A stretch of 26,743 nucleotides of DNA from Clostridia bacterium (GCA_017413675.1 JAFPSR010000066.1:1-26743); one strand, 5' to 3'. Shown: positions 1 to 7,357, numbered from the stretch's first letter. Notes: a model not told the origin generated them from the sequence alone. Numbers and translations: made by a program.

Positions 1-15
1 GATTGCTGTGACCTA

Positions 16-621
16 TTATTGTTTCACTTTGACTATCAGGAACCCTTTTATGACCAGAAACGCGAAACAGACTATACCGGCGTATGGCTGTCTCGTTACA
101 ATAAAAATCATCACCGAAAGTATTGACAGGATGACTCCTGTAACAAGCCGGCGCCTGTTCCATACCGGTTTATTGAACCTGACAATGATCACGCCGCATA
201 TCCCATTCAGAATCATAATGCTGATCATCGAAATAAATACGATCTTCACCCACGGGCTGATTCCTGTTAATCCAAACAAAGCCACCGTTTCGGAAGAATC
301 CGGCCCATTTCCAAATGTAGGTATGAACAGCAGAATGGCCAGAAGGATGTCCAGCGCGTTGCATATCAGCGAGACGTGTTTGCTGACGAACTCCTTTTTG
401 TCGTTTTCTGCCACGGTGATCATCTCGTCCGAACAGATCAGATCATCAATCGTTATGGAGAAAAACCGGGATATCTCTTTTAGCGAGTCGATGCTCGGAT
501 ACCCTCTGCCGGATTCCCACTTTGAGATGGCTGTTCTCGAAACAAACAGGGACTCAGCAAGCTCCTCCTGCGTCATTGACCTGCTTTTTCGTAATTCCTG
601 CAGCTTCTCACCGAACTCCAT
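16..621 (-). CDS. XRE-family HTH regulator with C-terminal membrane domain
   Basis: 201-residue protein. Residues about 5-60 form a Cro/C1-type helix-turn-helix with the typical run MTQEELAESLFVSRTAISKW (residues 16-35). From about residue 84 on there are four hydrophobic segments (roughly 84-101, 125-147, 160-176, 180-197), so the DNA-binding head is probably tethered to the cytoplasmic membrane. The ATG at 621 is preceded by GGAGG at 7 bases, and this site lies inside the end of the upstream PAP2 gene. The two reading frames overlap by 14 bases, so they are co-transcribed and probably translationally coupled. Regulators of this architecture are common in Firmicutes, usually with unknown ligand. 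Inference: it senses a membrane or lipid state linked to its PAP2 partner. No terminator is visible before the window edge. Local GC is about 45%, lower than the core. Confidence 0.85.
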   Translation of the reverse strand: MEFGEKLQELRKSRSMTQEELAESLFVSRTAISKWESGRGYPSIDSLKEISRFFSITIDDLICSDEMITVAENDKKEFVSKHVSLICNALDILLAILLFIPTFGNGPDSSETVALFGLTGISPWVKIVFISMISIMILNGICGVIIVRFNKPVWNRRRLVTGVILSILSVMIFIVTRQPYAGIVCFAFLVIKGFLIVKVKQ

Positions 622-1309
622 TGGATGCCTCCACTTTCACGTGCTTTTTCCTTTGACCGGCGTATTCTTCCATGGACCGATAGATCATAAACAAGCCGGA
701 ACTTAAGAAAACGGAGCCTATGATATCCGTTATCCAGTGAACCCCTGCGATCAGTCTTCCGGTCACCATGAACGCAGAAAAGACAATGACAAACACCGTT
801 ATCGCTTTCCGTGCCACTGGCTTCGCAATTCTTCGGTCTGATTGATGCTTCAATGTCGGCATCACGGTCAGGACCAGAAGCACAGTTGATGACGGATAAG
901 ATGCTTCCAGGTTTCCTTCCAGCAGAATCGGTCTGTAATTTATCGGAACCGTCTCGAACAACAGGTAGCCCAGAATTACCACCACGTAATAAGCTCCCAG
1001 AAGCAGGATATCCGAATCGACCTTCCACAGACTTCTGCGTTTTACCAACTGGGCAAAGCCCAGCACTCCGAAGCACATGCATACAATGACCGGGACAAGA
1101 CCAAGCCAATCCGTGATCGTATAGACCATAAAATGCACACCGGTCAGTCGGTGAAACCACACATTGACCGTGGCAAAGCCGATCTCCGTTCCAATTGGGC
1201 CTGCATTCTGTACGTCGATATGCCGGATCAATACCGTCCATAGGACAAAGACTGACAGGAGCACGATTCCCGCCAACAATTCCTTTTTCCGGATTCTTTC
1301 ATTTTCCAT
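608..1309 (-). CDS. PAP2-family membrane phosphatase, atypical motif
   Basis: 233 residues from the ATG at 1309, with about six hydrophobic segments. The PAP2 signature is recognisable: NYRP around residues 124-127 (C1), PSST at 139-142 (C2) and R185...H191...D195 (C3, the Rx5Hx3D pattern). Family members dephosphorylate lipid phosphates such as undecaprenyl pyrophosphate or phosphatidate at the membrane. Two family positions are unusual here: the C1 lysine is not apparent and the C2 motif is PSST rather than PSGH, so the general-acid histidine is missing. It may be a divergent enzyme or a binding protein. An alternative GTG start at 1327 adds six residues; the ATG has AAAGGA only 3-4 bases upstream, so the exact start is uncertain. 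The gene overlaps the following XRE regulator by 14 bases. No convincing promoter was found in 1310-1547. Confidence 0.8.
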   Translation of the reverse strand: MENERIRKKELLAGIVLLSVFVLWTVLIRHIDVQNAGPIGTEIGFATVNVWFHRLTGVHFMVYTITDWLGLVPVIVCMCFGVLGFAQLVKRRSLWKVDSDILLLGAYYVVVILGYLLFETVPINYRPILLEGNLEASYPSSTVLLVLTVMPTLKHQSDRRIAKPVARKAITVFVIVFSAFMVTGRLIAGVHWITDIIGSVFLSSGLFMIYRSMEEYAGQRKKHVKVEASNGVR

Positions 1310-1547
1310 CCGTCCTTTCTGCGGCACTTGTCAGACAGAATGTAATAGGCAGTTATGAAAAACAAAAGAATCGCTCCGTCACATCTGCGATACGAACCGT
1401 GTCATTGCTTTATCAGAGTTTTTTCCCGGCAGCAAGGACTGTCCGGCCACCGCGGTCTGCTCTATGATACCGAACGTCTCCTGAAATCCGGGTTTATGGC
1501 GGTGTTCTTGCGAAATTTTCCAGCTTGCTCATACAGCCAGCTGCCAT

Positions 1548-1841
1548 TTATTTCGATTTTGACAGCCGGTTCCGGATTTCAGCACTCTTCATGAAGGCCT
1601 CGGCTATAAGATTCTGCACTGCCTCGCTGTCGGCATCCCGAACCACAGCCAGAAAATCCATGAATGCAGTGAAATCCTCCAGCGTCACACATCCGTTATC
1701 TTCAACCGAAGCATAGAAACTTTCAACGAAATCCTTCAAAGTCGCTATCTCCTCTTCAAGCAGGCCGAAATCTCCTGCCCGAAAACGTTCCGGAAGTTCA
1801 CTATACTGCATCAGTCTTTTATATTCTTCAGATATTTTCAT
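1548..1841 (-). CDS. Small hypothetical protein (97 aa)
   Basis: I do not recognise this family. The 97-residue product is soluble, acidic in its middle and predicted to be mainly helical (runs such as LLEEEIATLKDFVESF, and a C-terminal basic helix ending RNRLSKSK). The ATG at 1841 is preceded by GGGGGGAG about 5 bases away, a strong ribosome site. The reading frame stays open upstream to 2312, but that stretch crosses a strong terminator hairpin at 2181-2218 that ends the neighbouring operon, so the long version is unlikely. An intermediate start cannot be excluded, because residues encoded between about 1842 and 2110 do not look random. No partner gene is obvious. The PAP2/XRE pair follows on the same strand after a 238-base gap that has neither a clear promoter nor a terminator. 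Confidence 0.6.
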   Translation of the reverse strand: MKISEEYKRLMQYSELPERFRAGDFGLLEEEIATLKDFVESFYASVEDNGCVTLEDFTAFMDFLAVVRDADSEAVQNLIAEAFMKSAEIRNRLSKSK

Positions 1842-2180
1842 GATTCTCCCCCCGCAAAACCATGCACTCGATTTTCCAATTTCCTTCCAACACAAAGACA
1901 GCATCCCCTTTGGCGGATCTTGTTTTACATCATTCCGGAGTTTGGGTTTATCTTCTTCCGGCATACTTTCCCCTGTTACTCCCGGCATTCCCCAATACCA
2001 ATATACCATAGGATTGACGCCAGCGCCGTTTACCATGGGATAAGCTGTGTATGTCAGCCATTCCGACGGCCTCCCTGCAAAATGTCTGCGGTTGGCGGCC
2101 GCTTTCATTTTACTTCGGAGCTCTTTTTTTGCCGATGCTTTTTTCTGCCGGCTGAGCCTGTGATTTCTACTCGGCGAATC
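1842..2180. other. Intergenic region without a supported gene
   Basis: About 340 bases of lower-GC sequence between the terminator at 2181-2218 and the 97-aa gene. The minus frame is open throughout and in phase with that gene. A separate 36-codon minus frame starting near 2059 (MADIHSLSHG...) has GGGAGG upstream, but there is nothing else to support it. A TGGTATATT string near 2005-2013 (minus) could be an extended -10 for the 97-aa gene. No tRNA or repeat is seen. Confidence 0.4.
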
Positions 2181-2218
2181 AAAAATTGACGTACCCCGGA
2201 AACAATCCGCGGTACGTC
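2181..2218 (-). terminator. Rho-independent terminator, end of nadD operon
   Basis: On the minus strand GACGTACC (2218-2211) pairs perfectly with GGTACGTC (2195-2188). The stem continues, after one mismatch, with CGG/CCG around a 7-base loop, and is followed by AATTTTT. It lies about 160 bases after the last gene of the nadD operon. Confidence 0.75.
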
Positions 2219-2287
2219 CAGGTATAGAAAAAAAGAACCGAACTGTGTGATCTATGTTTTTACATCGTGCATCTTTCTCCCGCCGGA

Positions 2288-2323
2288 CAAAACCGGTGCC
2301 GGTTACGGGCATCCGGTGTTTTT
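2288..2323. terminator. Possible bidirectional terminator hairpin
   Basis: ACCGG-TGCC (2292-2300) pairs with GGCA-t-CCGGT (2308-2317), a nine-pair stem with one bulged base. It has TTTTG on the minus side and GTTTTT on the plus side. It sits 53 bases after the carrier-like gene and is probably the first of two tandem stops for the minus-strand operon. No plus-strand gene is known to use it. Confidence 0.5.
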
Positions 2324-2375
2324 CCCGGCAATTCCGAAACAGGGTTGCGGATTTCCTTGAGAACAGAGCCGTCCG

Positions 2376-2636
2376 CTATCCTTCCCTGTCTAAACCGTTT
2401 CCATTGTACAAATGCTTTTCCACACAACTGACCATGTCTTTCACCCGGTGGAAAGAAAGTACTTCTTCTTCGGGGATCCGGATCCCGTACTGCACTTCCA
2501 GGGAACGGACAGCCCCTCCCAGATCTTCCGGGGGCAGATGGATATCCATCCGCAGGTCCGTATCTTCCGTAATCAGTCCGGACGGGATTGCCAGATAATC
2601 TGTGATCGCGCCGCGGACTGCCTCCAATATTGACAT
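2376..2636 (-). CDS. Acyl-carrier-protein-like protein lacking the phosphopantetheine serine
   Basis: 86 residues. The C-terminal half reads like ACP helices II-III: LEVQYGIRIPEEEVLSFHRV matches the usual LEEEFgieIPdEeaekittV pattern, and the N-terminus (VRGAITDYLAI...ITEDTDL) fits helix I and its loop. Where carrier proteins have DSL for the 4'-phosphopantetheine arm, this protein has LPPED, with proline or glutamate at the serine position. It therefore probably cannot carry an acyl group in the normal way. It is the last gene of the nadD-yqeK-rsfS-holA operon, starting 31 bases after holA with AAGGA/AAGGG upstream of its ATG. Function unknown: a degenerate carrier, a regulatory or protein-interaction module, or a chance fold resemblance. 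The gene itself is well supported; its role is not. Confidence 0.65.
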   Translation of the reverse strand: MSILEAVRGAITDYLAIPSGLITEDTDLRMDIHLPPEDLGGAVRSLEVQYGIRIPEEEVLSFHRVKDMVSCVEKHLYNGNGLDREG

Positions 2637-2667
2637 ATCCCTTATTTTCCTTTCCGCTTCCTGCAGG

Positions 2668-3675
2668 TCAGGCTGTTTTCAGCAAACGGAAGAAAAGCAG
2701 ATCAAAAGCGGCATCCGCTGCCATTTTCCCTGTTTTGATCTCCTCGTCCGTCCTTGCAATCTCCTCAATACACATCCGAAGCCTGTCCAGGTCCTGCTTC
2801 TGCGCCCTGGCCAGGATCCTGCGAAGAATATACGGCGAAACCTCCAGGACCTGCCGGATCCGTTCATTGGAAGCCCTCTGCATCAGCAGGGCTTTCGCTG
2901 CAAACAGCTGCTGGTAATTCCGGTTCAGCGCCCCCAGCAGGTTCATGGGCTCTGTCCCCTCCTCCTGCAGCCTGCGAAGCAGGGTCAGGGCCTGCTTCTC
3001 CTTTCCGTCACAAAGGGAATTCACCATATCAAATACGGTCTGGTGCAGGGTCGGGGTTAACAATTGGTCAAGGTCTTTCCGGGTAATTGTCTCCCGGTCC
3101 CCCACAAAGGATACGGCTTTCTGCACTTCCTGTATGGCCGGGAGAAGGAGTCCATTGCTGTTTTCCATCAGGAATTCCAGCGCCTGGTCCTCGATTTCCT
3201 TTCCCGATTCCCGGACTTCCCGCCGGACGAACTGGAAAAAGCGGTTTTCCTCCAGCGGCTGGAATTCCACCACCCAATCCCTCTTCTGCAGTTCCGCGAA
3301 GAGTTTTTTTCGTTTATCGGGCTTTTTATCCAGCACCAGCAGAAGTATCGCGCTGCCAGGAAGCATATCCAGGCGGGAGACAAACTCCTCGATATCCGGC
3401 GCGCGGTCCCCCATCGTCAAAGCCGCCCAGTCCTTGATGACTACAATCCTTTTTTCCGCACCGACGGGAAGCTGCTGGGCATCTTCCCAGACCTGCTGCC
3501 CGGAGCTCTGCGGGGGCAGCACGGATTCATTGAGAACCTGCATCCCGTCCGGTATGTATTTTTTGCGCACCGCATCCACCGCGGATTCCATGACATAGGT
3601 TTCTTCCCCGTACATGGCAAGGCACGGCGGCAGGCTGTCTTTTGCCAGCTGCTGAAAAAAGGCAGAATAAACCAT
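2668..3675 (-). CDS. holA: DNA polymerase III subunit delta
   Basis: 335 residues, the usual length for HolA. Delta is the clamp-loader subunit that opens the sliding beta clamp in the replisome. The protein has the expected AAA+-like layout without a working Walker A: an N-terminal MVYSAFFQQLAK...LAMYGEETYVMES (YG-E, the YLFYGEE-type start), a central segment WAALTMGDRAPDIEEFVSRLDMLPGSAILLLVLDKK, and a C-terminal helical collar (LLGALNRNYQQLFAAKALL). The ATG at 3675 has AGGGAG 6 bases upstream and comes 12 bases after rsfS stops, so the two are co-transcribed. No anomalies seen. Confidence 0.93.
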   Translation of the reverse strand: MVYSAFFQQLAKDSLPPCLAMYGEETYVMESAVDAVRKKYIPDGMQVLNESVLPPQSSGQQVWEDAQQLPVGAEKRIVVIKDWAALTMGDRAPDIEEFVSRLDMLPGSAILLLVLDKKPDKRKKLFAELQKRDWVVEFQPLEENRFFQFVRREVRESGKEIEDQALEFLMENSNGLLLPAIQEVQKAVSFVGDRETITRKDLDQLLTPTLHQTVFDMVNSLCDGKEKQALTLLRRLQEEGTEPMNLLGALNRNYQQLFAAKALLMQRASNERIRQVLEVSPYILRRILARAQKQDLDRLRMCIEEIARTDEEIKTGKMAADAAFDLLFFRLLKTA

Positions 3676-3687
3676 ATTTTTCTCCCT

Positions 3688-4074
3688 TTATTCTCCGGGT
3701 TTCTGCTCCTTGGTTTCTTCCTTGACCAGGAAGGGGTACGTCCTGACGTTGTCCCCGTTGGACCACAGACGTTCCAGATTGTAGAATTCACGCTCTTCCT
3801 CATGGAAATAGTGAACGAATACGGAGCCGTAATCCTGGACAATCCATCTTCCCTCGTTATAACCGTCCGTACGGCGGAGGGGGTTGCCTTCCCTGGCCAT
3901 AATCTCTTCCACTTCATCCGCCAGGGAGCGGACCTGCAGGGCCGAGCGGCCGGAACAGATCACAAAATAGTCCGCCAGGATCGACAGTTCGGTAATGTCA
4001 ATCATTTCGATCTTCAAGGCTTTCTTGTCATCCAGCACATTGCAGATCCGTAAAGCCAAATCCTTACCTTCCAT
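3688..4074 (-). CDS. rsfS: Ribosome silencing factor RsfS
   Basis: 128 residues of the RsfS/Iojap family. It binds ribosomal protein L14 (uL14) on the 50S subunit and blocks subunit joining when nutrients are low. Visible family features are IDITELSILADYFVICSGRS (residues 25-44), the RRTDGYNEGRWIVQDYGSVFVHYF segment and the FYNLERLW motif near the end. The start is ATG 4074 with AAAGGAG 8 bases upstream. Its first 11 bases overlap the end of yqeK, typical of this conserved nadD-yqeK-rsfS cluster. The C-terminal tail (KEETKEQKPGE) is a short charged extension. Confidence 0.95.
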   Translation of the reverse strand: MEGKDLALRICNVLDDKKALKIEMIDITELSILADYFVICSGRSALQVRSLADEVEEIMAREGNPLRRTDGYNEGRWIVQDYGSVFVHYFHEEEREFYNLERLWSNGDNVRTYPFLVKEETKEQKPGE

Positions 4075-4651
4075 TCGAAATCTCCTTTATCAGATAATTT
4101 ATCGTTTCCACCGACTGGGGATCGATGCAGGCTGTTTCCTGTTCCAGCAGGTAAACCATCGTCCCCTTCATACAATGCAGCAAAAGTTCCGGCAGCGGCA
4201 CAGCCTTCATCTCCCGGCGCAATCCGACCACGCCGGGAAAATCCCTGCCGGGTTCCACATAATCCGCCGCATTCACAACCATATCCAGCCCGGACATCGG
4301 TACGCTTCCCTGCATATGGGACGCGATCGCGTGCAGGACCTGCTCATCTTCCACCCCGTATACTTCCCTGGCCAGCACGGCACTGACCATCGGGTGGAGG
4401 AGGTCCGGCTGTTCCCGGCGCAGCGGCGTAACGGCAATCCCGGCTTCCTCGGCTTTCCGAAGCATTTCCCGGGGCGGCAGGTACCTGCTGCAGTCATGCA
4501 GCAGACCGGCCAGCGCCGCTTTATCCTGGTCGACGCCGTAGAACTGTGCAAGTTCCGCAGCTGTCGCTTCCACATGCAGGCAGTGGATATACCGGCTCTT
4601 TTTCAGGGTGGACGCAAGCCCTTCCAGCATCTCAGTCCTTGTTTTCATCAT
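4064..4651 (-). CDS. yqeK: HD-domain Ap4A hydrolase YqeK
   Basis: 195 residues from ATG 4651 (a second ATG follows directly at 4648). Family members are HD-superfamily symmetrical diadenosine tetraphosphate hydrolases, splitting Ap4A into two ADP. Metal ligands are in place: H of IHCLHVEAT, the HD of GLLHDCSRY, H of LHPMVSAVL, H of IASHMQG, and the D of NAADYVEPGRDFPG, a sequence characteristic of YqeK. The usual HT-G motif reads HMQG here. GGGGA lies 5-8 bases before the start. The gene overlaps nadD by 20 bases upstream and rsfS by 11 bases downstream, so translation of the three is probably coupled. Confidence 0.9.
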   Translation of the reverse strand: MMKTRTEMLEGLASTLKKSRYIHCLHVEATAAELAQFYGVDQDKAALAGLLHDCSRYLPPREMLRKAEEAGIAVTPLRREQPDLLHPMVSAVLAREVYGVEDEQVLHAIASHMQGSVPMSGLDMVVNAADYVEPGRDFPGVVGLRREMKAVPLPELLLHCMKGTMVYLLEQETACIDPQSVETINYLIKEISNGR

Positions 4652-5270
4652 TGGATTCCCCGATCCCGTAGAGCCCATGCTCCTCGATATACGCTTTGAC
4701 CGGTTCCGGGATCCAGGCGGATACATCCCTGCCGTCCCGGAGCTGTTCCCGGATTCCGCTGGAAGAAACAGCCGGTCCTTCCCCGTGCATGAAGTAGATT
4801 TCCGCGCCGATCTCTTCCGCGGCCTGTTTCCGGATCCTGCGCATGTCCAGCGTTACCCCGCCGCGTCCCACAGCCAGGAATTTAGTCAGGCCGGCAACCT
4901 CGCGCGCATGCCTCCACGTCATGACCAGGGGCAGCGTATCCTCCCCTATGATGAAATAGAATTCGGCATCCGCATACATTTCATGCAGGGTGTGCAGGGT
5001 ATCTACGGTATAGGTCGTGCCTTTCCTCCGGATCTCGATATCGGAAGCCGCAGCCCAGGGGAAACGGGCTACAGCCAGTTCCACCATATGCAGGCGGTCC
5101 TCTGCGGGAGTGAGAAGGCCTTTCTTATGCGGCGGCTCGCCTGTCGGGATAAACAGCACCTCGTCCAGCCCGAACTCCGTATACGCGTATTCTGCAATTA
5201 CGATATGACCGTTATGAATGGGATCAAATGTCCCGCCCATGATTCCGATTTTCCGCATAGAACTTCGCAC
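4632..5270 (-). CDS. nadD: Nicotinate-nucleotide adenylyltransferase
   Basis: Transfers AMP from ATP to nicotinate mononucleotide to make deamido-NAD. The nucleotidyltransferase fold is clear: GIMGGTFDPIHNGH near the N-terminus holds the HxGH ATP site, followed by PTGEPPHKK, the TYTVDTL segment, IGEDTLPLVMTW, and near the C-terminus SSSGIREQL (the SSTxIR motif). Length is normal. Start choice: GTG at 5270 is set 5 bases after AAAGGG, whereas the ATG at 5258 (MRKIGIMGG), closer to the usual family N-terminus, has no good ribosome site. Either is possible. It is the first gene of the nadD-yqeK-rsfS-holA operon, read from the promoter at 5334-5362. Confidence 0.93.
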   Translation of the reverse strand: MRSSMRKIGIMGGTFDPIHNGHIVIAEYAYTEFGLDEVLFIPTGEPPHKKGLLTPAEDRLHMVELAVARFPWAAASDIEIRRKGTTYTVDTLHTLHEMYADAEFYFIIGEDTLPLVMTWRHAREVAGLTKFLAVGRGGVTLDMRRIRKQAAEEIGAEIYFMHGEGPAVSSSGIREQLRDGRDVSAWIPEPVKAYIEEHGLYGIGESNDENKD

Positions 5271-5333
5271 TTTCACCCTTTCCGGCTCAACCGTTTTCCA
5301 AACAGCCGTTATTCTCTGCCGACCTTCACATTA

Positions 5334-5362
5334 AGTATACGGTACGGCGGGAAAAACCTCAA
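5334..5362 (-). promoter_or_regulatory. Sigma-A-type promoter for the nadD operon
   Basis: On the minus strand, -35 TTGAGG (5362-5357), a 17-base spacer, and -10 TATACT (5339-5334). The -35 box contains the TGA stop of the upstream glycosidase gene. Transcription would begin near 5327, giving a leader of about 55-70 bases. Confidence 0.7.
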
Positions 5363-7230
5363 TACCCGGCCCCGGCAGGACCCTCCGTCCCCCGGGATCC
5401 CTGCCCGGGTTCCGTCAGCTCATAGGTGCCGTTTTCCAGGTCAACCTCGGCGGAGAAACCGCCTTCAAACCAGGTCCTCTGCCGGTTCGGATTCCCGTCC
5501 ACAAACTCGTGGCGGAGCATTTCCCTTGTCTGCACTTTCTTCTGCCAGTCTGCAATGATCTTCCCTTTTCGGATCTCTTCCCCGCCGGCATCCAGACCGA
5601 TATAGACCGTTCCGCCGTGCAGCAGGGCCAAAAGGGATCCTTCCTCCATCCCGGCGCCGGCACTGCCCGCACTGTTCCCCCAGGGCGTCACGATACAGTC
5701 ATGGTACACCAGGTCCAGCAGCGGGATCCGGATCCCGTAAAATTCCCCGGGGCGGAAATCCGCCGAGGCATGGGGCGCATGGTGGATAAAAGCCAGTCCC
5801 GGAAACGCCCAGTCCACTCCCTCCTCCGACTGGATGACCGTTCCCCGCATCCCCGCTTCCCGGAAACAGCGGAGACGGTAGGCAGCACACTCGCCGCGCG
5901 TCATCCGGTGCCCCCGGTGAAAGCACTCATCCAGCTCCACACAGGAAAAAACATCCAGGTAGGTATTGTCCGGCAGGATCCCGTTCTCATATAAGGCGTC
6001 ATAGTTCCGCCTTACGTAGTACGGGGCCTGGGAAGCGCACAGGAAAGTCTGTTTGCCGCCCATCCAGACGGCATGGGTTGTCACGCCCCCGTCCGCATTG
6101 TGGACGGCCATTTCTTCATCAAAGGTATCGGCATCATAGAAGTAATCCCGGTACTGGTCATGAAGGCCGAAGAAATAACCCAGTTCATGGCAGGTCTCCT
6201 GCAGTTTCCGCATTCCCTCCCAGCCGCCGGGTTCTTCCGCCGGGGGCAGGTAATCCGGATGCTGGTTGTCATACCCGCGGCGCCCCCAGCCGTCCAGATG
6301 CAAAACAGCCTTCTCCTGCCCTCTTTCCCGCAGCCTGCGCAGATGCTCCGCGACGCAGGCAAAGCTCTGTTTCCTGTCGTTGGCCTCAGGATGCTCCCTG
6401 TCGTAGAACATGCTCCCCGGTGCGGTATGGTACCAGATATAGGTATGGACGATCGGCCGTCCGATCAGGTCCCCGACCTTCGGATTGGCCGCAGTCTTTT
6501 CCCGGAGCGTCACCAGTTCCCCGAGGGACCGGATATGGGCACGGTAAGCTTTTGCCAGGTCGTTATAGTCGCTGCCCGGAGGGAAAAACCGGACACGGAG
6601 CTTTCTTGCGTACCCGACTTTCCCCAGGGATTCCCGCCATCTGGGGCCGACCAGCACGGGTTTCCCGTTCCCGCACTGCAGTTCCATCCCGCCGTCATAG
6701 CGGGTTTCCAGGATGGTCATGACCGCTCCGGCACTGTCATACTGCCCGTAAAACTGCATGTACATGGACCGGGAGCAGCTGTACCGTCCCTTTTCAAACG
6801 GCATCCCCCGATAATAACCCCAGATATCCGGCAGCTCTTCCTGCGTATAGTTTTTCAGGAGGCATCCCTGCATCAGCGGCAGGACCGTCATGGCGTCCGC
6901 ATCTGTATTCTCAAACGGCGCGGGCCACAGGATCTCCTGAACCGGCGCATCGGAAAGGGGGATCATTTCAAAGATGGCATCCCCTGTCGCCTGCTCACTC
7001 CACAGCCTGCATTCCAGCACCAGGCCGGGGATTCCCGGAAAATCCCGGTACACCGTCCGGTACCCGCTGCCGGCCCCCGTACGGTACGGTCCGGAAGAAG
7101 CAGATGCCGCAGAGAAGGGAACACTGGTCCCGTCCGGCAAACGGATACGGCATTCCCAATCGGCCGCCCTCCAGATTCTTCCCAGAGCCTCAATGGAATA
7201 ACCGGAAGAAAACGAACAAATCCTTGTCAT
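5359..7230 (-). CDS. Putative intracellular glycoside hydrolase, GH129-like
   Basis: 623 residues from ATG 7230, with GAGGGG 9 bases upstream; the open frame continues to 7323 without a better start. There is no signal peptide or membrane segment. The N-terminal third looks like a beta-sandwich, and the rest like a TIM barrel. Candidate active-site elements are HLDGWG (residues 311-316), YLDVFSCVELDE (424-435; D427 as possible nucleophile) and SEEGVDWAF (468-476; E470 as possible acid/base). From memory, the GH129 alpha-N-acetylgalactosaminidase NagBb has catalytic Asp and Glu about 43 residues apart and is of similar size and intracellular; D427-E470 fits that. Function is inference; a GH101-like or other uncharacterised TIM-barrel glycosidase is the alternative. 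It lies alone between the yhbY terminator and the nadD promoter. No clear promoter was found at 7231-7357. Confidence 0.6.
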   Translation of the reverse strand: MTRICSFSSGYSIEALGRIWRAADWECRIRLPDGTSVPFSAASASSGPYRTGAGSGYRTVYRDFPGIPGLVLECRLWSEQATGDAIFEMIPLSDAPVQEILWPAPFENTDADAMTVLPLMQGCLLKNYTQEELPDIWGYYRGMPFEKGRYSCSRSMYMQFYGQYDSAGAVMTILETRYDGGMELQCGNGKPVLVGPRWRESLGKVGYARKLRVRFFPPGSDYNDLAKAYRAHIRSLGELVTLREKTAANPKVGDLIGRPIVHTYIWYHTAPGSMFYDREHPEANDRKQSFACVAEHLRRLRERGQEKAVLHLDGWGRRGYDNQHPDYLPPAEEPGGWEGMRKLQETCHELGYFFGLHDQYRDYFYDADTFDEEMAVHNADGGVTTHAVWMGGKQTFLCASQAPYYVRRNYDALYENGILPDNTYLDVFSCVELDECFHRGHRMTRGECAAYRLRCFREAGMRGTVIQSEEGVDWAFPGLAFIHHAPHASADFRPGEFYGIRIPLLDLVYHDCIVTPWGNSAGSAGAGMEEGSLLALLHGGTVYIGLDAGGEEIRKGKIIADWQKKVQTREMLRHEFVDGNPNRQRTWFEGGFSAEVDLENGTYELTEPGQGSRGTEGPAGAGY

Positions 7231-7357
7231 GGTCAGGTCCCCTCTTTCCCTTGATTCCCGTGATTTGCCACCCGGTTCCCGGATCCGCATTCCCTGTACG
7301 CTCCGGCGTACCCGCTCCCGCAAAGGGGTCGGGCAGCCCGGGAGGAACGGTCACGCG

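Noticed and set aside
8..706. 232-codon plus-strand open frame at the left edge
   Set aside because: Antisense to the XRE regulator, which has a recognisable HTH, a good SD and a coupled neighbour.
1355..1594. 79-codon plus-strand frame between PAP2 and the 97-aa gene
   Set aside because: No ribosome site, overlaps the 97-aa gene antisense, and its composition is not protein-like.
2476..5740. Repeated GGGATCCGGATCCCGTA string near 2476 and 5718
   Set aside because: Both copies encode Tyr-Gly-Ile-Arg-Ile-Pro within unrelated genes using the preferred codons, so this is coincidence rather than a mobile repeat.
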